From NCBI RefSeq assembly GCF_011046895.1, contig NZ_CP049250.1, forward strand, positions 2,640,501-2,704,500: DNA of 64,000 nucleotides, written 5' to 3'. The notes beneath the pieces are model-generated. The model searched no databases. It was given only the letters and a program-made list of their open reading frames with translations, and was not told where the DNA came from. Position numbers and translations under genes: made by a program. Of this stretch, positions 40,425 through 49,198 are shown in pieces (the stretch's first letter is position 1; every line of letters starts with the position of its first letter). This DNA comes from Rhizobium rhizoryzae (GTDB lineage: Bacteria > Pseudomonadota > Alphaproteobacteria > Rhizobiales > Rhizobiaceae).

Positions 40425-40693
40425 ATACCAAATGTCGATGATATGAACCGATAGCGTGGGACCGGAGACCTTCATCCGAGGAGGAGCATACCGGAGAGCG
40501 ATGCTCCTGCATCGGTCGAGGATTGCGACAAAGTCGGTGGAGGAAATCCGGCCCATCCAGAGGACCGGGCGCTTTTGCTCTTCGGACGTCGTCGAAAATC
40601 CGCGCCGGACCTTCAGGTCCGACTGTGGTTTTCTTCTCGCCGCAAACCAAAATCGCTCCGGCGCAATCGGTCCCTATCATCGACATTTGGTAT
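40425..40693. mobile_element. MITE-like element with 32-bp terminal inverted repeats
   Basis: The outer 19 bp (ATACCAAATGTCGATGATA) at 40425-40443 occur perfectly inverted at 40675-40693, and the repeat extends to 32 bp with three mismatches (40425-40456 and 40662-40693). Total length is 269 bp. The dinucleotide TA is at both ends (40426-40427 and 40691-40692), compatible with TA target duplication by an IS630/mariner-type transposase. No transposase is encoded; a frame of 87 codons on the minus strand (40423-40686) runs through almost the whole element but looks incidental. The right end touches the rhomboid stop codon. Confidence 0.7.
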
Positions 40694-41508
40694 CAGCCTC
40701 TGTCAGGCCTTGCGGCGACGCCCGGATCGAAGGCCGAAAACAGCAGGTAGCCAAAGAGGAAACCGCCGATATGCGCGTCCCAGGCGATGGCGGAATCATC
40801 CCCGCCCACGAGCGGAATGCCCAGGGCGATCAGCACGTTTCCGAGGAACCAGAGGATGGTAAAAATGAAAACCGTTCTGTTGCGCATTGCGCCGACAATT
40901 CCCTGGCGCGGCAGGAGATGAACATCGCGTCCAAACATGCCGGTGCCACTGGCGGGAAACGCGAACCGACATGCGGCGCCCATCAATGCGGAAATCACAC
41001 CCGATGCGCCGATTAGGATCGTCTCCTGCCCCCAGTTCAGCGCCGCGTGGAAAAAAGCGGAACAGGCAGCCGACAAGGCCCAGAAAACCATGAACCGCTT
41101 GAAGCCGATGCGACGAAAGACCGGCGCACCAAAGGCTGCGAGCCAAAGACCGTTAAAGGCCAGATGCTCGACGCTTCCGTGCAGGAAAGAATAGGTGACC
41201 GGAGTCCAAAGCCACTCCAGCCCCTGCCCCGATAGCGGAAACACATACCGTAGCGGAGTAAAGGCAAGCTCGAACAGGAAGTATGCTCGCATCTCGTCGG
41301 ACAGCACGTAAGCATCCAGGACGAAAAGAATAATTAGAAGTCCGAGAATTGCGAGCAATGGTCCCGGCAGGTTGATCGCCGGTTCGCGGCGCTGCGAGTC
41401 GCGGCGATGATCTTCATTCATACCACGATCGCGGTGAATGCCTCGCTGCGCGGGGGTCTCTTCCTCTGGCGGGGGGGCTCCCCAGGGCGTTTCGGGCGGT
41501 TTTTCCAT
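40693..41508 (-). CDS. Rhomboid family intramembrane serine protease
   Basis: Membrane protease, 271 residues, six to seven hydrophobic segments. The N-terminal 45 residues are polar and Pro/Glu-rich. The HGSVEHLAFN motif (about 110-119) matches the conserved His/Asn of rhomboids, the nucleophile Ser169 lies in IGASGVISALMG, and the catalytic His246 in AWDAHIGGFLFG. The ATG at 41508 begins MEKPPETPWG and has AGAGGAA upstream; the longer open frame is not conserved in style. The stop codon directly abuts the MITE-like element. The substrate is unknown. Confidence 0.88.
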   Translation of the reverse strand: MEKPPETPWGAPPPEEETPAQRGIHRDRGMNEDHRRDSQRREPAINLPGPLLAILGLLIILFVLDAYVLSDEMRAYFLFELAFTPLRYVFPLSGQGLEWLWTPVTYSFLHGSVEHLAFNGLWLAAFGAPVFRRIGFKRFMVFWALSAACSAFFHAALNWGQETILIGASGVISALMGAACRFAFPASGTGMFGRDVHLLPRQGIVGAMRNRTVFIFTILWFLGNVLIALGIPLVGGDDSAIAWDAHIGGFLFGYLLFSAFDPGVAARPDRG

Positions 41509-41671
41509 GTGGGTCGGGTTCCTCTGCCGAAATCTATTAGCAGATCGCAACTCCATGAGCGAGCAACGATTGCGGGATTTGCCGCCCTTGCACGGCGCCA
41601 ACCCGTTGGAGTGGCATGCTTTTCGCTCCGTAGCAGAGAAATGACAGGCATGACGCCTGATACGACACAGA

Positions 41672-42259
41672 ATGGAACACAACGTGCAGATGTTGAGCAA
41701 CCGCAGTAACGAAGTGTTGAGCTATTGGTACAGCCTGCGCCGTGCGAACAAAGCGCCACTCCGGACCCAACTTGATCCCACGGCAATCCGCTCCCGCCTG
41801 CCCGATCTCATCATGTTGGGCTGGCAGGATCTCGATCTTGTGTTTCGTTTGGCAGGCACGCGGGTCTGCGAACTTTTCGGCGAGGAGCTGCGAGACCACG
41901 ATTTTGAGACGTTGTGGAACCCGCGGTCCCGTGATCAGGTCGTTGAAGCCACCTTGTCCGCCTTCAGATCAGAGACCGCGATCCACTGCAGCGTGAACGC
42001 CACCCAAGACGGACGTCACGTGCGGCTGGAGATGCTTCTGCTTCCCTTGCGTTCAGCGGAGGGAGCATGTGACCGCTTGCTGGGCTCCATCGTATTGGGA
42101 GAAGACGCGCATCCCTCCTATCCCATTGATCCAGGCAGTCTCGTGCTCAAAACATGGCAGCCGGCCTTCCCGCCCGGAACCGTGCCGGCCACATCCACGG
42201 AATTCGCCAGAGACGGCAGCAGCCAGAGCTTCATCAGGCGGCTTTTCCATCTAAGCTGA
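41672..42259 (+). CDS. PAS domain protein
   Basis: 195-residue protein with a PAS_5-type (DUF1355-like) fold: YWYSLRRANKAPLRTQLDP, then RLPDLIMLGWQDLDLVFRLAGTRVCELFGEEL, characteristic of a rhizobial family of single PAS proteins. The last 55 residues are Pro/Ser-rich and probably disordered. No kinase, cyclase or HTH domain is attached, so partners are unknown. It is divergent from the rhomboid gene and precedes the PilZ gene by 90 bases. The start could also be the ATG six codons later (MLSNRSNE). Confidence 0.75.
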   Translation: MEHNVQMLSNRSNEVLSYWYSLRRANKAPLRTQLDPTAIRSRLPDLIMLGWQDLDLVFRLAGTRVCELFGEELRDHDFETLWNPRSRDQVVEATLSAFRSETAIHCSVNATQDGRHVRLEMLLLPLRSAEGACDRLLGSIVLGEDAHPSYPIDPGSLVLKTWQPAFPPGTVPATSTEFARDGSSQSFIRRLFHLS

Positions 42260-42348
42260 GCAGTCATTACAACCTCTGACGTCCAATTGACCCAATGTTA
42301 ACCGGCTGAGAGTAAGCATGTCTGGTAGATGACGGACGAAAGAGTGCA

Positions 42349-42954
42349 ATGTTCTCATTCCAGCCAGCAGCACAAACACAGAAGCCCGCTCCTCCCCGTA
42401 CCTTCCAAAGAGTGACGGTGAACATGAGCGGTCGTCTTATGCTTGCGTCGCGCGAGGAATATCCCTGCCTTGCCTCTGAAATGTCGCCCGGCGATGTCAT
42501 GCTGGAATGCATCGGCGCTCCGCGCGTCGGCGAACGGATCATTGCCTACATCGATCATCTTGGCCGGTTGGAAGGCCAGGCATTGCAACTGACAGATACC
42601 GGCTTTGTGATGTCGATCACGGCCACGGATCGCAAGCGGGAAAAGCTGGCCGCGCAGCTGACATGGCTGGCAAACCGGCACGAGCTCGGCCTGCCGGAAG
42701 ACCGACGTCATGACCGCCTCTCACCACGTATCACGCGCGCCGAACTGCGGCTTGAGGATGGTACGAGCTATCCTTGCCGTCTCGTCGACCTCTCGCTGTC
42801 CGGTGCCGCGGTGGATTGCGATGTTCGCCCACCCGTGGGCACCCCCGTTTTCCTCAACAATATGCGTGGACGCATCGTTCGCCATTTCGCCGAAGGTGTC
42901 GCGATCGAATTTGCGATGGTGCAAACGCGCGAAAGCTTGCGCGACTTCCTCTAG
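42349..42954 (+). CDS. Tandem PilZ domain protein
   Basis: 201 residues, two PilZ-like beta barrels. The second (about 115-200) is intact, with RRHDR as the RxxxR box and DLSLSG as DxSxxG, the cyclic di-GMP contacts. The first (about 18-100) keeps RTFQR but has SEMSPGD where D/N-x-S-x-x-G is expected, so it probably does not bind c-di-GMP. This layout is typical of rhizobial c-di-GMP effectors. The target is not evident. A strong terminator follows. Confidence 0.85.
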   Translation: MFSFQPAAQTQKPAPPRTFQRVTVNMSGRLMLASREEYPCLASEMSPGDVMLECIGAPRVGERIIAYIDHLGRLEGQALQLTDTGFVMSITATDRKREKLAAQLTWLANRHELGLPEDRRHDRLSPRITRAELRLEDGTSYPCRLVDLSLSGAAVDCDVRPPVGTPVFLNNMRGRIVRHFAEGVAIEFAMVQTRESLRDFL

Positions 42955-42980
42955 GAACAGCTCACAGTCGCCCCAGATTG

Positions 42981-43005
42981 AACCCGGCCATCGCGCCGGG
43001 TTTTT
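42981..43005 (+). terminator. Terminator after the PilZ gene
   Basis: AACCCGGC and GCCGGGTT pair around a six-base loop, followed by a T run. It lies about 26 bases past the stop codon. Confidence 0.88.
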
Positions 43006-43531
43006 GATTCCTGGCACCGGAGAGGTCCGTTGCCTGAAATGCGGTTCGATGCGTACCGGATTTAACCAATGCTCCACCATATTTTGTGGCGAACAGGGTT
43101 TGCGGAGAAAAAAATGTACGAAAAAGACGCGGTTTTTTGACGCGAATCTCAGCCTCAACGTCCATCTACAAGTCGTTTCCGCATCCAATTTCTTGCTCGA
43201 GCAGCCAGATTTCGGACGCGAACCCCGCGTTGATCACCTCCACTCGCTCGCCATTCCCGGCCCCAGCAGGTCAATACGGCTTCATACGATCCGGACAGAC
43301 CGAAGCTTTCTCAACCATTTAGCTGATCATCTATCGAATTATCCTCAAACTTGCGCATAATTTGAATGAAATTTGGGTCAAAACCGATTTAGATTCGAAT
43401 TGCATTTTGATCAAATCAGCGCTCAATTTTAGATGCATTCAATTCAATTAAGCATCTGATTTTACTGTCGATTTTGGCACAGTTTGAAGATGCGTGTGAG
43501 ACATTCCCCTCATCGAAACGGGGAGAACAAA
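43006..43531. promoter_or_regulatory. Long leader with AT-rich segment before the cysteine peptidase gene
   Basis: About 525 bases without a convincing gene. The last part is strikingly AT-rich: I count 63 G/C in 43321-43500 (35%), against a clearly GC-rich surrounding. Within it are the palindrome TTTGATCAAA (43406-43415) and an inverted TAGATGC...GCATCTG pair (about 43430-43459). This is the kind of target bound by MucR/Ros zinc-finger regulators in rhizobia; that link is inference. Confidence 0.5.
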
Positions 43532-44140
43532 ATGTTTCACATCAAGAAGATCGCCGCAGGCCTGGCCATCGTCGCAGCAGCCCTCAGTGCAGGCAATGCC
43601 AACGCCGCAAGCACTGCACAGATGCAGGTGACCGGCAAAGCCAATCCACCCATCGGCCATTATGAATTTTGCCAGACCTATCGCAGCGAATGTGTTCCGA
43701 CAGACGGTGACCGTGGTCCGCTGGTTCTGACGGAAGATCGCTGGAGAAAAATTCTCGATGTGAATTTCACCGTCAACTCCACGATCACCCCCATGACCGA
43801 CCAGGAGATTTACGGCGTCGAGGAACGTTGGGCCTATCCGCGGACAGTCGGTGATTGTGAAGACTTCGTTCTGCTGAAGCGAAAGCTTCTGATCAATCAG
43901 GGCATCAGCCCTTCGGATCTCTTGATCACCGTTGTTCTGCAGCCGAATGGCGAAGGCCACGCCGTGCTGACGGTCCGGACCGATCGCGGCGACTTCGTTC
44001 TCGACAATATGCGCAACAAGGTCATGCTGTGGTCCGAAACCGAATACACCTATCTCAAGCGTCAGGCCGTCGATGATCCAGGCGCATGGGTGAAATTGCA
44101 GGATGGCCGCGCCAACGCGGTGGCCAGCGTCAGAAAATAA
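43532..44140 (+). CDS. Transglutaminase-like cysteine peptidase (BTLCP family)
   Basis: Exported protein of 202 residues with a signal peptide (cleavage near ANAA, residue 26). The catalytic triad is visible: Cys109 in GDCEDFVLLKR, His143 in EGHAVLTVRT and Asp158 in FVLDNM, as in the LapG/DUF920 family. A second Cys pair (FCQTY, SECVP) near residues 47-54 may form a disulfide. LapG cleaves adhesins under LapD control, but no LapD or large adhesin is nearby, so the substrate is open. The ATG at 43532 has GGGGAG upstream. Confidence 0.88.
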   Translation: MFHIKKIAAGLAIVAAALSAGNANAASTAQMQVTGKANPPIGHYEFCQTYRSECVPTDGDRGPLVLTEDRWRKILDVNFTVNSTITPMTDQEIYGVEERWAYPRTVGDCEDFVLLKRKLLINQGISPSDLLITVVLQPNGEGHAVLTVRTDRGDFVLDNMRNKVMLWSETEYTYLKRQAVDDPGAWVKLQDGRANAVASVRK

Positions 44141-44160
44141 GCTTCATCCCCGTGAAGCCA

Positions 44161-44199
44161 AAGGCGTCGCTCCACTCCCCGTGGGCGGCGCCTTTTTTT
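44161..44199 (+). terminator. Terminator after the cysteine peptidase gene
   Basis: An imperfect stem pairs AAGGCGTCGC with GGCGGCGCCTT and is followed by seven T. It is 20 bases past the stop codon. Confidence 0.85.
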
Positions 44200-44285
44200 G
44201 TTTCATGATTGGTTAACCATAAACGCGAATGCTTCGGACAATGATGCGCAGCTAGTTTGGCGCTTCCGGAACATGGTGTGCGATA

Positions 44286-45035
44286 ATGGCTTCTCATACG
44301 AATGATACCGATGAAGGCTTTGAGCCAATCATCTCCAATCGGCTTGCCATCAAATTGCTATCAGCTCTCGCAGCGCTGGTCCTCATCGCCGGGCTCATTA
44401 CGGCGGCAGGTCACTGGCTTGGTCAGCGAATGGCCTCCGGCGGGCATACGGACAGCACGCAGGAATTCAACATTGCCATTGGCTCGGACATCATTTCGGT
44501 GCCGGCCAACATGATCAGGCTGGCCGAGCAACGGACGTCCGGTACGGCTGCGGGTTTGAACCTCTATCTCACCTGGCCTGAAATGCAGGGATATTCGGTC
44601 GCAGAGAAGGATCGCTTCGATGCCGCCGACAAGTCCACCGACCTGATTTTCATCGAAGTTTCTGAAGCCACCATGTCCCGCGACATGTCCGGACGATTTG
44701 AGCCGATCTATCAGCGGCTCTTGTCCGGCGATTCCTCAGACTTCGGCCATGGCCTCACACTGCATCATCTGAAAGCCGATAGCGGCTATGGCGACGAAGT
44801 TCTTCTGTCCGCCCACCGTCCAGGAAAGCCGGACTATGTGGTGCGGTGCCTTCTGCCCCAACGCGGACAGGAGGCCAGCAGCGCTGATTGTCAGCGGGAC
44901 ATTCACGCCGGAAACGGGTTGAGTATCCTTTATCGCTTCTCATCCACACGTTTAGCCGAGTGGGACCATATTGATGCCGCTATTGGAGCCTTTGTCGCAA
45001 ACAGGCTAACCGGCCAAAAATCCGACAATCCGTGA
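44286..45035 (+). CDS. Hypothetical membrane-anchored protein
   Basis: 249 residues with one transmembrane segment at about 24-44 and a periplasmic domain of about 200 residues. Conserved-looking parts are LNLYLTWPEMQGYS and DLIFIEVSEATMSRDMSGRFEPIY; a Cys pair (VRCLLP, SADCQRD) could be bridged. Similar single-pass proteins occur widely in rhizobia without assigned function. The ribosome site is weak (GGTGTG) and the gene stands alone between two terminated units. Confidence 0.72.
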   Translation: MASHTNDTDEGFEPIISNRLAIKLLSALAALVLIAGLITAAGHWLGQRMASGGHTDSTQEFNIAIGSDIISVPANMIRLAEQRTSGTAAGLNLYLTWPEMQGYSVAEKDRFDAADKSTDLIFIEVSEATMSRDMSGRFEPIYQRLLSGDSSDFGHGLTLHHLKADSGYGDEVLLSAHRPGKPDYVVRCLLPQRGQEASSADCQRDIHAGNGLSILYRFSSTRLAEWDHIDAAIGAFVANRLTGQKSDNP

Positions 45036-45155
45036 AAAGTCGAACAGAGTTTGTAAACGTCTGTTCATCATAAACCACTTGGTAAGGCTAAGCCCCTAAA
45101 GTGATGAGAACGGTGCTGCGGGGGCAGCCGGACCCGATAACATGAATTGCAGTGA

Positions 45156-46652
45156 GTGAGTGCAAACGTGCTGAATTACATCAACACGACATCCTTCCCC
45201 AAGGGTGGCGCCTCGATTTTCCAGAAGATCGTCGGCCTCGTTTTCGTCGTAGCCTTGTTCGTCTTGCTTGGCGGGCACACGGCACACGCCAATCCGAAAT
45301 ATGCAGGTATCGTGGTGGATGCCAAAACCGGTAAGGTGCTCTATTCGGACGATCCGGATTCGCTGCGCTATCCGGCGTCGCTTACCAAGATGATGACGCT
45401 GTACCTGACGTTCGAGGCCTTGGAGGCTGGTCGCTTCACGCTCGATTCACCGGTGCCGGTATCAGCAAAGGCGGCATCTGAACCGCCATCCAAACTCGGA
45501 GTTCGTGCCGGTGGCTCAGTGACTGTAGAGCAAGCGATCCAAGCCCTTGTGACCCGCTCGGCAAACGACATTGCCACTGCGCTGGGCGAATTCATCGGTG
45601 GCAACGAAGCCCGCTTTGCACTCATGATGACCAACAAGGCGCGTGCGCTCGGCATGACCCGCACGACCTACCGAAATGCGAATGGCCTGCCGAACACGGC
45701 GCAAATGACGACTGCACGTGATCAGGCTCGTCTCGGTATCGCCTTGCGTCAACATTTTCCGCAGTACTACAGCTACTTCTCGACCCGCACATTCAAGTTC
45801 GGGAAGCAGGTTATCGGCAATCATAACCGACTGGTCGGCAGCGTTGCGGGCGTGGATGGGATCAAGACGGGCTACACCCGTGCTGCAGGTTTCAACCTCG
45901 TCACGTCCGCTCAGCTGAACGGTCGTTCCATCGTTGCAGTCGTTCTTGGCGGCACCAGCACGGCAGCCCGTGATGGCCAGATGCGCAAGCTCGTTGCGAC
46001 CTATCTGCCGCAAGCCTCTCAGGGCAATGCCAGCAACCTGATAGCACAGGTTCGCACTCCGGCCCCACCTGTGGCGGCCTCCGTTCCGACACCGATTGCT
46101 CCACAGCCTTCGCCGGTTGCCGCTGCGACACAACAGGTTGCAGTCAATCTTCCTGCTGGCGCGCCGCGTCCGACCGCCCGCTATGCCGAAGAAAAACTTC
46201 CGGGCGCCTCTGCCTATTCGTCTGAACCGAAGGCCAATGGTGCCGCTGCGGCCGTAACCGCTGCACTGGATACGCCACCCTCTGTTATACCCACGCCTGC
46301 TCCGGAATACATGCCGACAGCCCGCGTGAAGGATCCAACGGACTCGTTGACGACTGCTTCGACACGGCCGGTCGCTGAAATGGCCCGAGCTGCAGCATCG
46401 CAACCTTCGGGTTGGGTTATCCAGATCGGCGTGTCCCCTAACAAGGACTCCGCACTGGAAATGCTTGAAACTGCACAGGCAAAGGTTGGTGGTGCGCTTC
46501 GCTCCGCAAAGCCATTCGCTATTCCGGTCGATGCAAATGGCGGTCAGGTGTACCGTGCGCGTTTCGGCGGTTTCGACGACCAGAAGGCGGCCGTGAATGC
46601 ATGCAACAGCTTGAAAAAGAAGGGCGTTGCCTGCTGGGCTGCACAACAGTGA
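45156..46652 (+). CDS. D-alanyl-D-alanine carboxypeptidase with C-terminal SPOR domain
   Basis: Periplasmic class C low-mass penicillin-binding protein (peptidase S11), 498 residues, trimming pentapeptide side chains of peptidoglycan. A membrane/signal segment is at about 24-45. Active-site boxes: SLTK (Ser75-Lys78), SAN (135-137) and KTG (237-239). A Pro/Ala-rich linker of about 110 residues leads to a SPOR domain (about 420-498, beginning GWVIQIGVSPNKDSAL), which targets denuded septal glycan. This suggests work at the division site. Start is GTG at 45156. Confidence 0.93.
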   Translation: MSANVLNYINTTSFPKGGASIFQKIVGLVFVVALFVLLGGHTAHANPKYAGIVVDAKTGKVLYSDDPDSLRYPASLTKMMTLYLTFEALEAGRFTLDSPVPVSAKAASEPPSKLGVRAGGSVTVEQAIQALVTRSANDIATALGEFIGGNEARFALMMTNKARALGMTRTTYRNANGLPNTAQMTTARDQARLGIALRQHFPQYYSYFSTRTFKFGKQVIGNHNRLVGSVAGVDGIKTGYTRAAGFNLVTSAQLNGRSIVAVVLGGTSTAARDGQMRKLVATYLPQASQGNASNLIAQVRTPAPPVAASVPTPIAPQPSPVAAATQQVAVNLPAGAPRPTARYAEEKLPGASAYSSEPKANGAAAAVTAALDTPPSVIPTPAPEYMPTARVKDPTDSLTTASTRPVAEMARAAASQPSGWVIQIGVSPNKDSALEMLETAQAKVGGALRSAKPFAIPVDANGGQVYRARFGGFDDQKAAVNACNSLKKKGVACWAAQQ

Positions 46653-46740
46653 AATGACCAAGGGAGGCAGTTTGCCTCCCGATACCATCTGCGTTTCGGA
46701 TGGAAACAGATCCTCGCTTGTATTGCGTTACGAGGTCACT

Positions 46741-47016
46741 ATGGCAACGAATGAGAACAATCTCGACTTTGATTTGCCGACAGGCTCGAAGTCGAAACAC
46801 CGTGGGGGCGCGCTTCATCCTCTGCACGAGGCCGCCATGCGGCTGGCCGGTATGGGAATGGGCATCGGTCGACCGAAGGAGAAAACACGCGATCTCGTGT
46901 CGCTTCTTCTCTCCCATGGAGCCCGGGCCTGGCGCCATACACAGCCAAGAGCCAATATCCATCTGCATCTGGCGGCAAGGAGCGGTCGATCACCGCTGCG
47001 TCTGCGGCTCAGATAA
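46741..47016 (+). CDS. Hypothetical 91-residue basic protein
   Basis: The ATG at 46741 has GAGGT upstream and opens MATNENNLDFDLPTGSK. The rest is basic, with a predicted helix around HPLHEAAMRLAGMGMGIG and an Arg-rich tail (SGRSPLRLRLR). I recognise no domain. It lies between dacD-type and DUF1489 genes and has its own terminator, which supports it being expressed. An alternative start upstream at 46627 begins inside the previous gene. Confidence 0.5.
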   Translation: MATNENNLDFDLPTGSKSKHRGGALHPLHEAAMRLAGMGMGIGRPKEKTRDLVSLLLSHGARAWRHTQPRANIHLHLAARSGRSPLRLRLR

Positions 47017-47024
47017 TTCAATGA

Positions 47025-47047
47025 GGGCGCAGCGAATGCGCCCTTTT
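47025..47047 (+). terminator. Terminator after the 91-residue gene
   Basis: GGGCGCA and TGCGCCC pair around GCGAA and are followed by TTTT. It lies eight bases past the stop codon, and may also act on the convergent DUF1489 gene. Confidence 0.82.
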
Positions 47048-47052
47048 CGCTT

Positions 47053-47490
47053 TCAGAGCAATCCGAGTTCTGCCAGTTCCCGACGCAGATCTTCGGGCAT
47101 GGATGCGACATCATCGCCAATCGCACCCAGATCTCGCGGAGCATCCTCCTGCGTCAGATAACGCCAGCCCTGGAACGGACGCTTCGGCTGTGGGACCGTT
47201 TCGATGATCTCCGGCCCCAGCACGAGGTTGCATCGGCCGATGCCATCTCCCCCGGTGAAGGTCACGATATCCAGCAGAGGTTGACGTGCTGTGACCTGCC
47301 CCTTGATGACCCAATAGAGCGAGCCGCCATCGAGTAGTTCCTCGGCGCGTTTTGGCACCATGCGTGTCGTATGCGTCGAGTGGGGTTGAAGTCCGGCAGC
47401 AATAGCCGTCAAAGAACGTTCGGCTACCCATTCCCTCAGATCCTGAAGGGAGTCGGCGCCAACGCAAAGCTTGATCAAATGAAGAGCCAT
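47053..47490 (-). CDS. DUF1489 family protein
   Basis: 145 residues, matching the alphaproteobacterial DUF1489 family along its length: MALHLIKLCVGADSL at the start, HTTRMVPKRAEELLDGGSLYWVIKG, then GPEIIETVPQPKRPFQGWRYL. The family has no established function. It is soluble with no signal peptide. sdaA lies upstream on the same strand, separated by a terminator. Confidence 0.88.
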   Translation of the reverse strand: MALHLIKLCVGADSLQDLREWVAERSLTAIAAGLQPHSTHTTRMVPKRAEELLDGGSLYWVIKGQVTARQPLLDIVTFTGGDGIGRCNLVLGPEIIETVPQPKRPFQGWRYLTQEDAPRDLGAIGDDVASMPEDLRRELAELGLL

Positions 47491-47498
47491 AGAATGCT

Positions 47499-47532
47499 AA
47501 AAGACCCTCTTGCCGTTCGGGTCAAGAGGGTC
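47499..47532 (-). terminator. Terminator of sdaA
   Basis: A perfect 10-bp stem (GACCCTCTTG and CAAGAGGGTC) with a ten-base loop is followed on the minus strand by TTTTAG. It lies 30 bases past the sdaA stop. Confidence 0.87.
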
Positions 47533-47561
47533 CTTCACAGTCCAATCCTAAATTCCTGTGA

Positions 47562-48959
47562 TCAACATTCGACGACATTGACGGCGAGGCCGCCTGTCGA
47601 GGTTTCCTTGTACTTCTCGCTCATATCGTGTCCGGTCTGACGCATCGTTTCGATGGCTGCATCGAGCGGGACAAAGTGCGAGCCGTCGCCCTTGATGGCG
47701 AGCGACGCTGCCGTCACGGCTTTCACGGCCCCGAGGGCATTGCGCTCGATGCAGGGAACCTGCACCAAGCCGGCCACTGGGTCACACGTCATCCCCAGAT
47801 GATGCTCGAGCGCAATTTCGGCGGCATTCTCGATCTGCTCTGGCGTTCCGTCCATCACCGCTGCAAGACCCGCTGCCGCCATGGCCGCGGCTGAGCCAAC
47901 TTCGCCCTGACAGCCGACTTCAGCTCCCGAAATCGACGCGTTGTGCTTGATGATGCCGCCCACGGCTGCTGCGGTCAGCAGGAAGGTTCGCACATCCTTG
48001 ATCGTTGCATCGTCATGGAAATGCAAAAAGTAGCGGATGCTGGCCGGGATGACACCGGCTGCGCCATTGGTCGGAGCGGTGACCACACGCCCGCCACCGG
48101 CATTTTCCTCGTTGACCGCCATGGCATAGACGCTCAGCCAATCGTTCGCGAGAACCGGGTTCAACCGGTTGCTGCGAGCGTCATTCGTCAGCTTTTCAAA
48201 AATGGACTTGGCGCGACGGCGGACCTTAAGCCCGCCTGGCATGATGCCTTCTACCTTGAGGCCCCTATCGATACAGCCGCTCATGGCAGACCAGATTTCA
48301 TCCAGTCCGCGATCCAGTTCCTCTTCGCTTATGCGCGTCAATTCATTGGCACGCTTCATATCAGCAATGCTGAGGCCGGACGCCCGCGCCATTTCCAGCA
48401 TCTGTTTCGCCGTGGAGAAGGGATAGGGAACCTTGGCTGCTGGTGCATTTTTTTGCCCGCGCATCGCCTCGAGTTCCGTATCGGTCACGACGAACCCGCC
48501 ACCAATAGAATAATAGATCCGCTTCAGGAGAAGACGACCGTCCTTGTCGAAGGCCGAAAAGCTCATCCCGTTCGCATGACCGGGCAAAGGCTGCTTCTTG
48601 TCGAAGATCAGATCCGTCGCCGGCTGGAAATCATAGCCGGGATGGCCCGGCGGCGTAATCCTGCCACTGCGCTCGACCTGCTCGATGACATCGTCCATCC
48701 GGTCCGGATCGACAGTGTTGGGCGCTTCACCCATCAGGCCCAGGATCACCGCCCTGCCCGTTCCGTGACCGATGCCGGTGAAGGCCAGCGAGCCATGCAG
48801 GCTTGCCTTGATGGCGGAAACTTGTGCACCAGCCGGACGCGGCCATTCATTGGATACGATCAGGTCCAGAAACCGATTGGCTGCCGACATAGGGCCCATC
48901 GTATGTGAACTCGACGGACCAACACCAATTTTAAAGACATCAAATACTGATAAAAACAT
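47562..48959 (-). CDS. sdaA: L-serine ammonia-lyase (iron-sulfur type)
   Basis: Deaminates L-serine to pyruvate and ammonia; 465 residues, single-chain type with an N-terminal beta domain ([21 protein letters not shown]) and a C-terminal alpha domain. Cluster cysteines are seen in [14 protein letters not shown] and [13 protein letters not shown]. The C-terminal end (GLAVNVVEC) has the terminal Cys that enters the active site as a tail ligand in this family. It is monocistronic with a strong terminator. Confidence 0.96.
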   Translation of the reverse strand: MFLSVFDVFKIGVGPSSSHTMGPMSAANRFLDLIVSNEWPRPAGAQVSAIKASLHGSLAFTGIGHGTGRAVILGLMGEAPNTVDPDRMDDVIEQVERSGRITPPGHPGYDFQPATDLIFDKKQPLPGHANGMSFSAFDKDGRLLLKRIYYSIGGGFVVTDTELEAMRGQKNAPAAKVPYPFSTAKQMLEMARASGLSIADMKRANELTRISEEELDRGLDEIWSAMSGCIDRGLKVEGIMPGGLKVRRRAKSIFEKLTNDARSNRLNPVLANDWLSVYAMAVNEENAGGGRVVTAPTNGAAGVIPASIRYFLHFHDDATIKDVRTFLLTAAAVGGIIKHNASISGAEVGCQGEVGSAAAMAAAGLAAVMDGTPEQIENAAEIALEHHLGMTCDPVAGLVQVPCIERNALGAVKAVTAASLAIKGDGSHFVPLDAAIETMRQTGHDMSEKYKETSTGGLAVNVVEC

Positions 48960-49096
48960 GCTGCTATCGTTCCCACATCGATCTCGTCAGGATGCGACAA
49001 ACTAGCCGGACTGGAAGCCAAGTCCAGTCCTTGCAGCGACATGTCTATATATAATTAGGGGCATTTCCGGCGAGAGACCTCCCACCGGATTTTGGC

Positions 49097-49198
49097 TCAG
49101 AATGAACCGACAAGATAAGCGATTGCGAGAATACCTGCGAAACCGCAGAGGGCCTTGAAGGTGACACCCCAGCAGGACTTAACGACGCTGTCTTCCAT
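49097..49198 (-). CDS. Small single-pass membrane protein (33 residues)
   Basis: A 33-codon gene with ATG at 49198 preceded by TGAGGAAATC. The product begins MEDSVVKSCWGVTFKALCGF and continues into a hydrophobic stretch (AGILAIAYLVG) ending SF; the segment from about residue 13 to 31 would span the membrane. It has two Cys. The good ribosome site and compositional change from the flanks argue it is real. Function unknown. Confidence 0.6.
   Translation of the reverse strand: MEDSVVKSCWGVTFKALCGFAGILAIAYLVGSF

Noticed and set aside
40423..40686. 87-codon minus-strand frame inside the MITE-like element
   Set aside because: Begins and ends in the inverted repeats, with no ribosome site; better explained as a by-product of the element.
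42721..43188. 155-codon minus-strand frame across the PilZ 3' end and leader
   Set aside because: It runs through the terminator hairpin and opposite the PilZ gene; no ribosome site or domain.
43150..43270. Short minus-strand frame with a coding-like look (VINAGFASEIWLLEQEIG)
   Set aside because: Only about 25-30 codons between stops, with a doubtful GTG start; could be a relic but cannot be supported.
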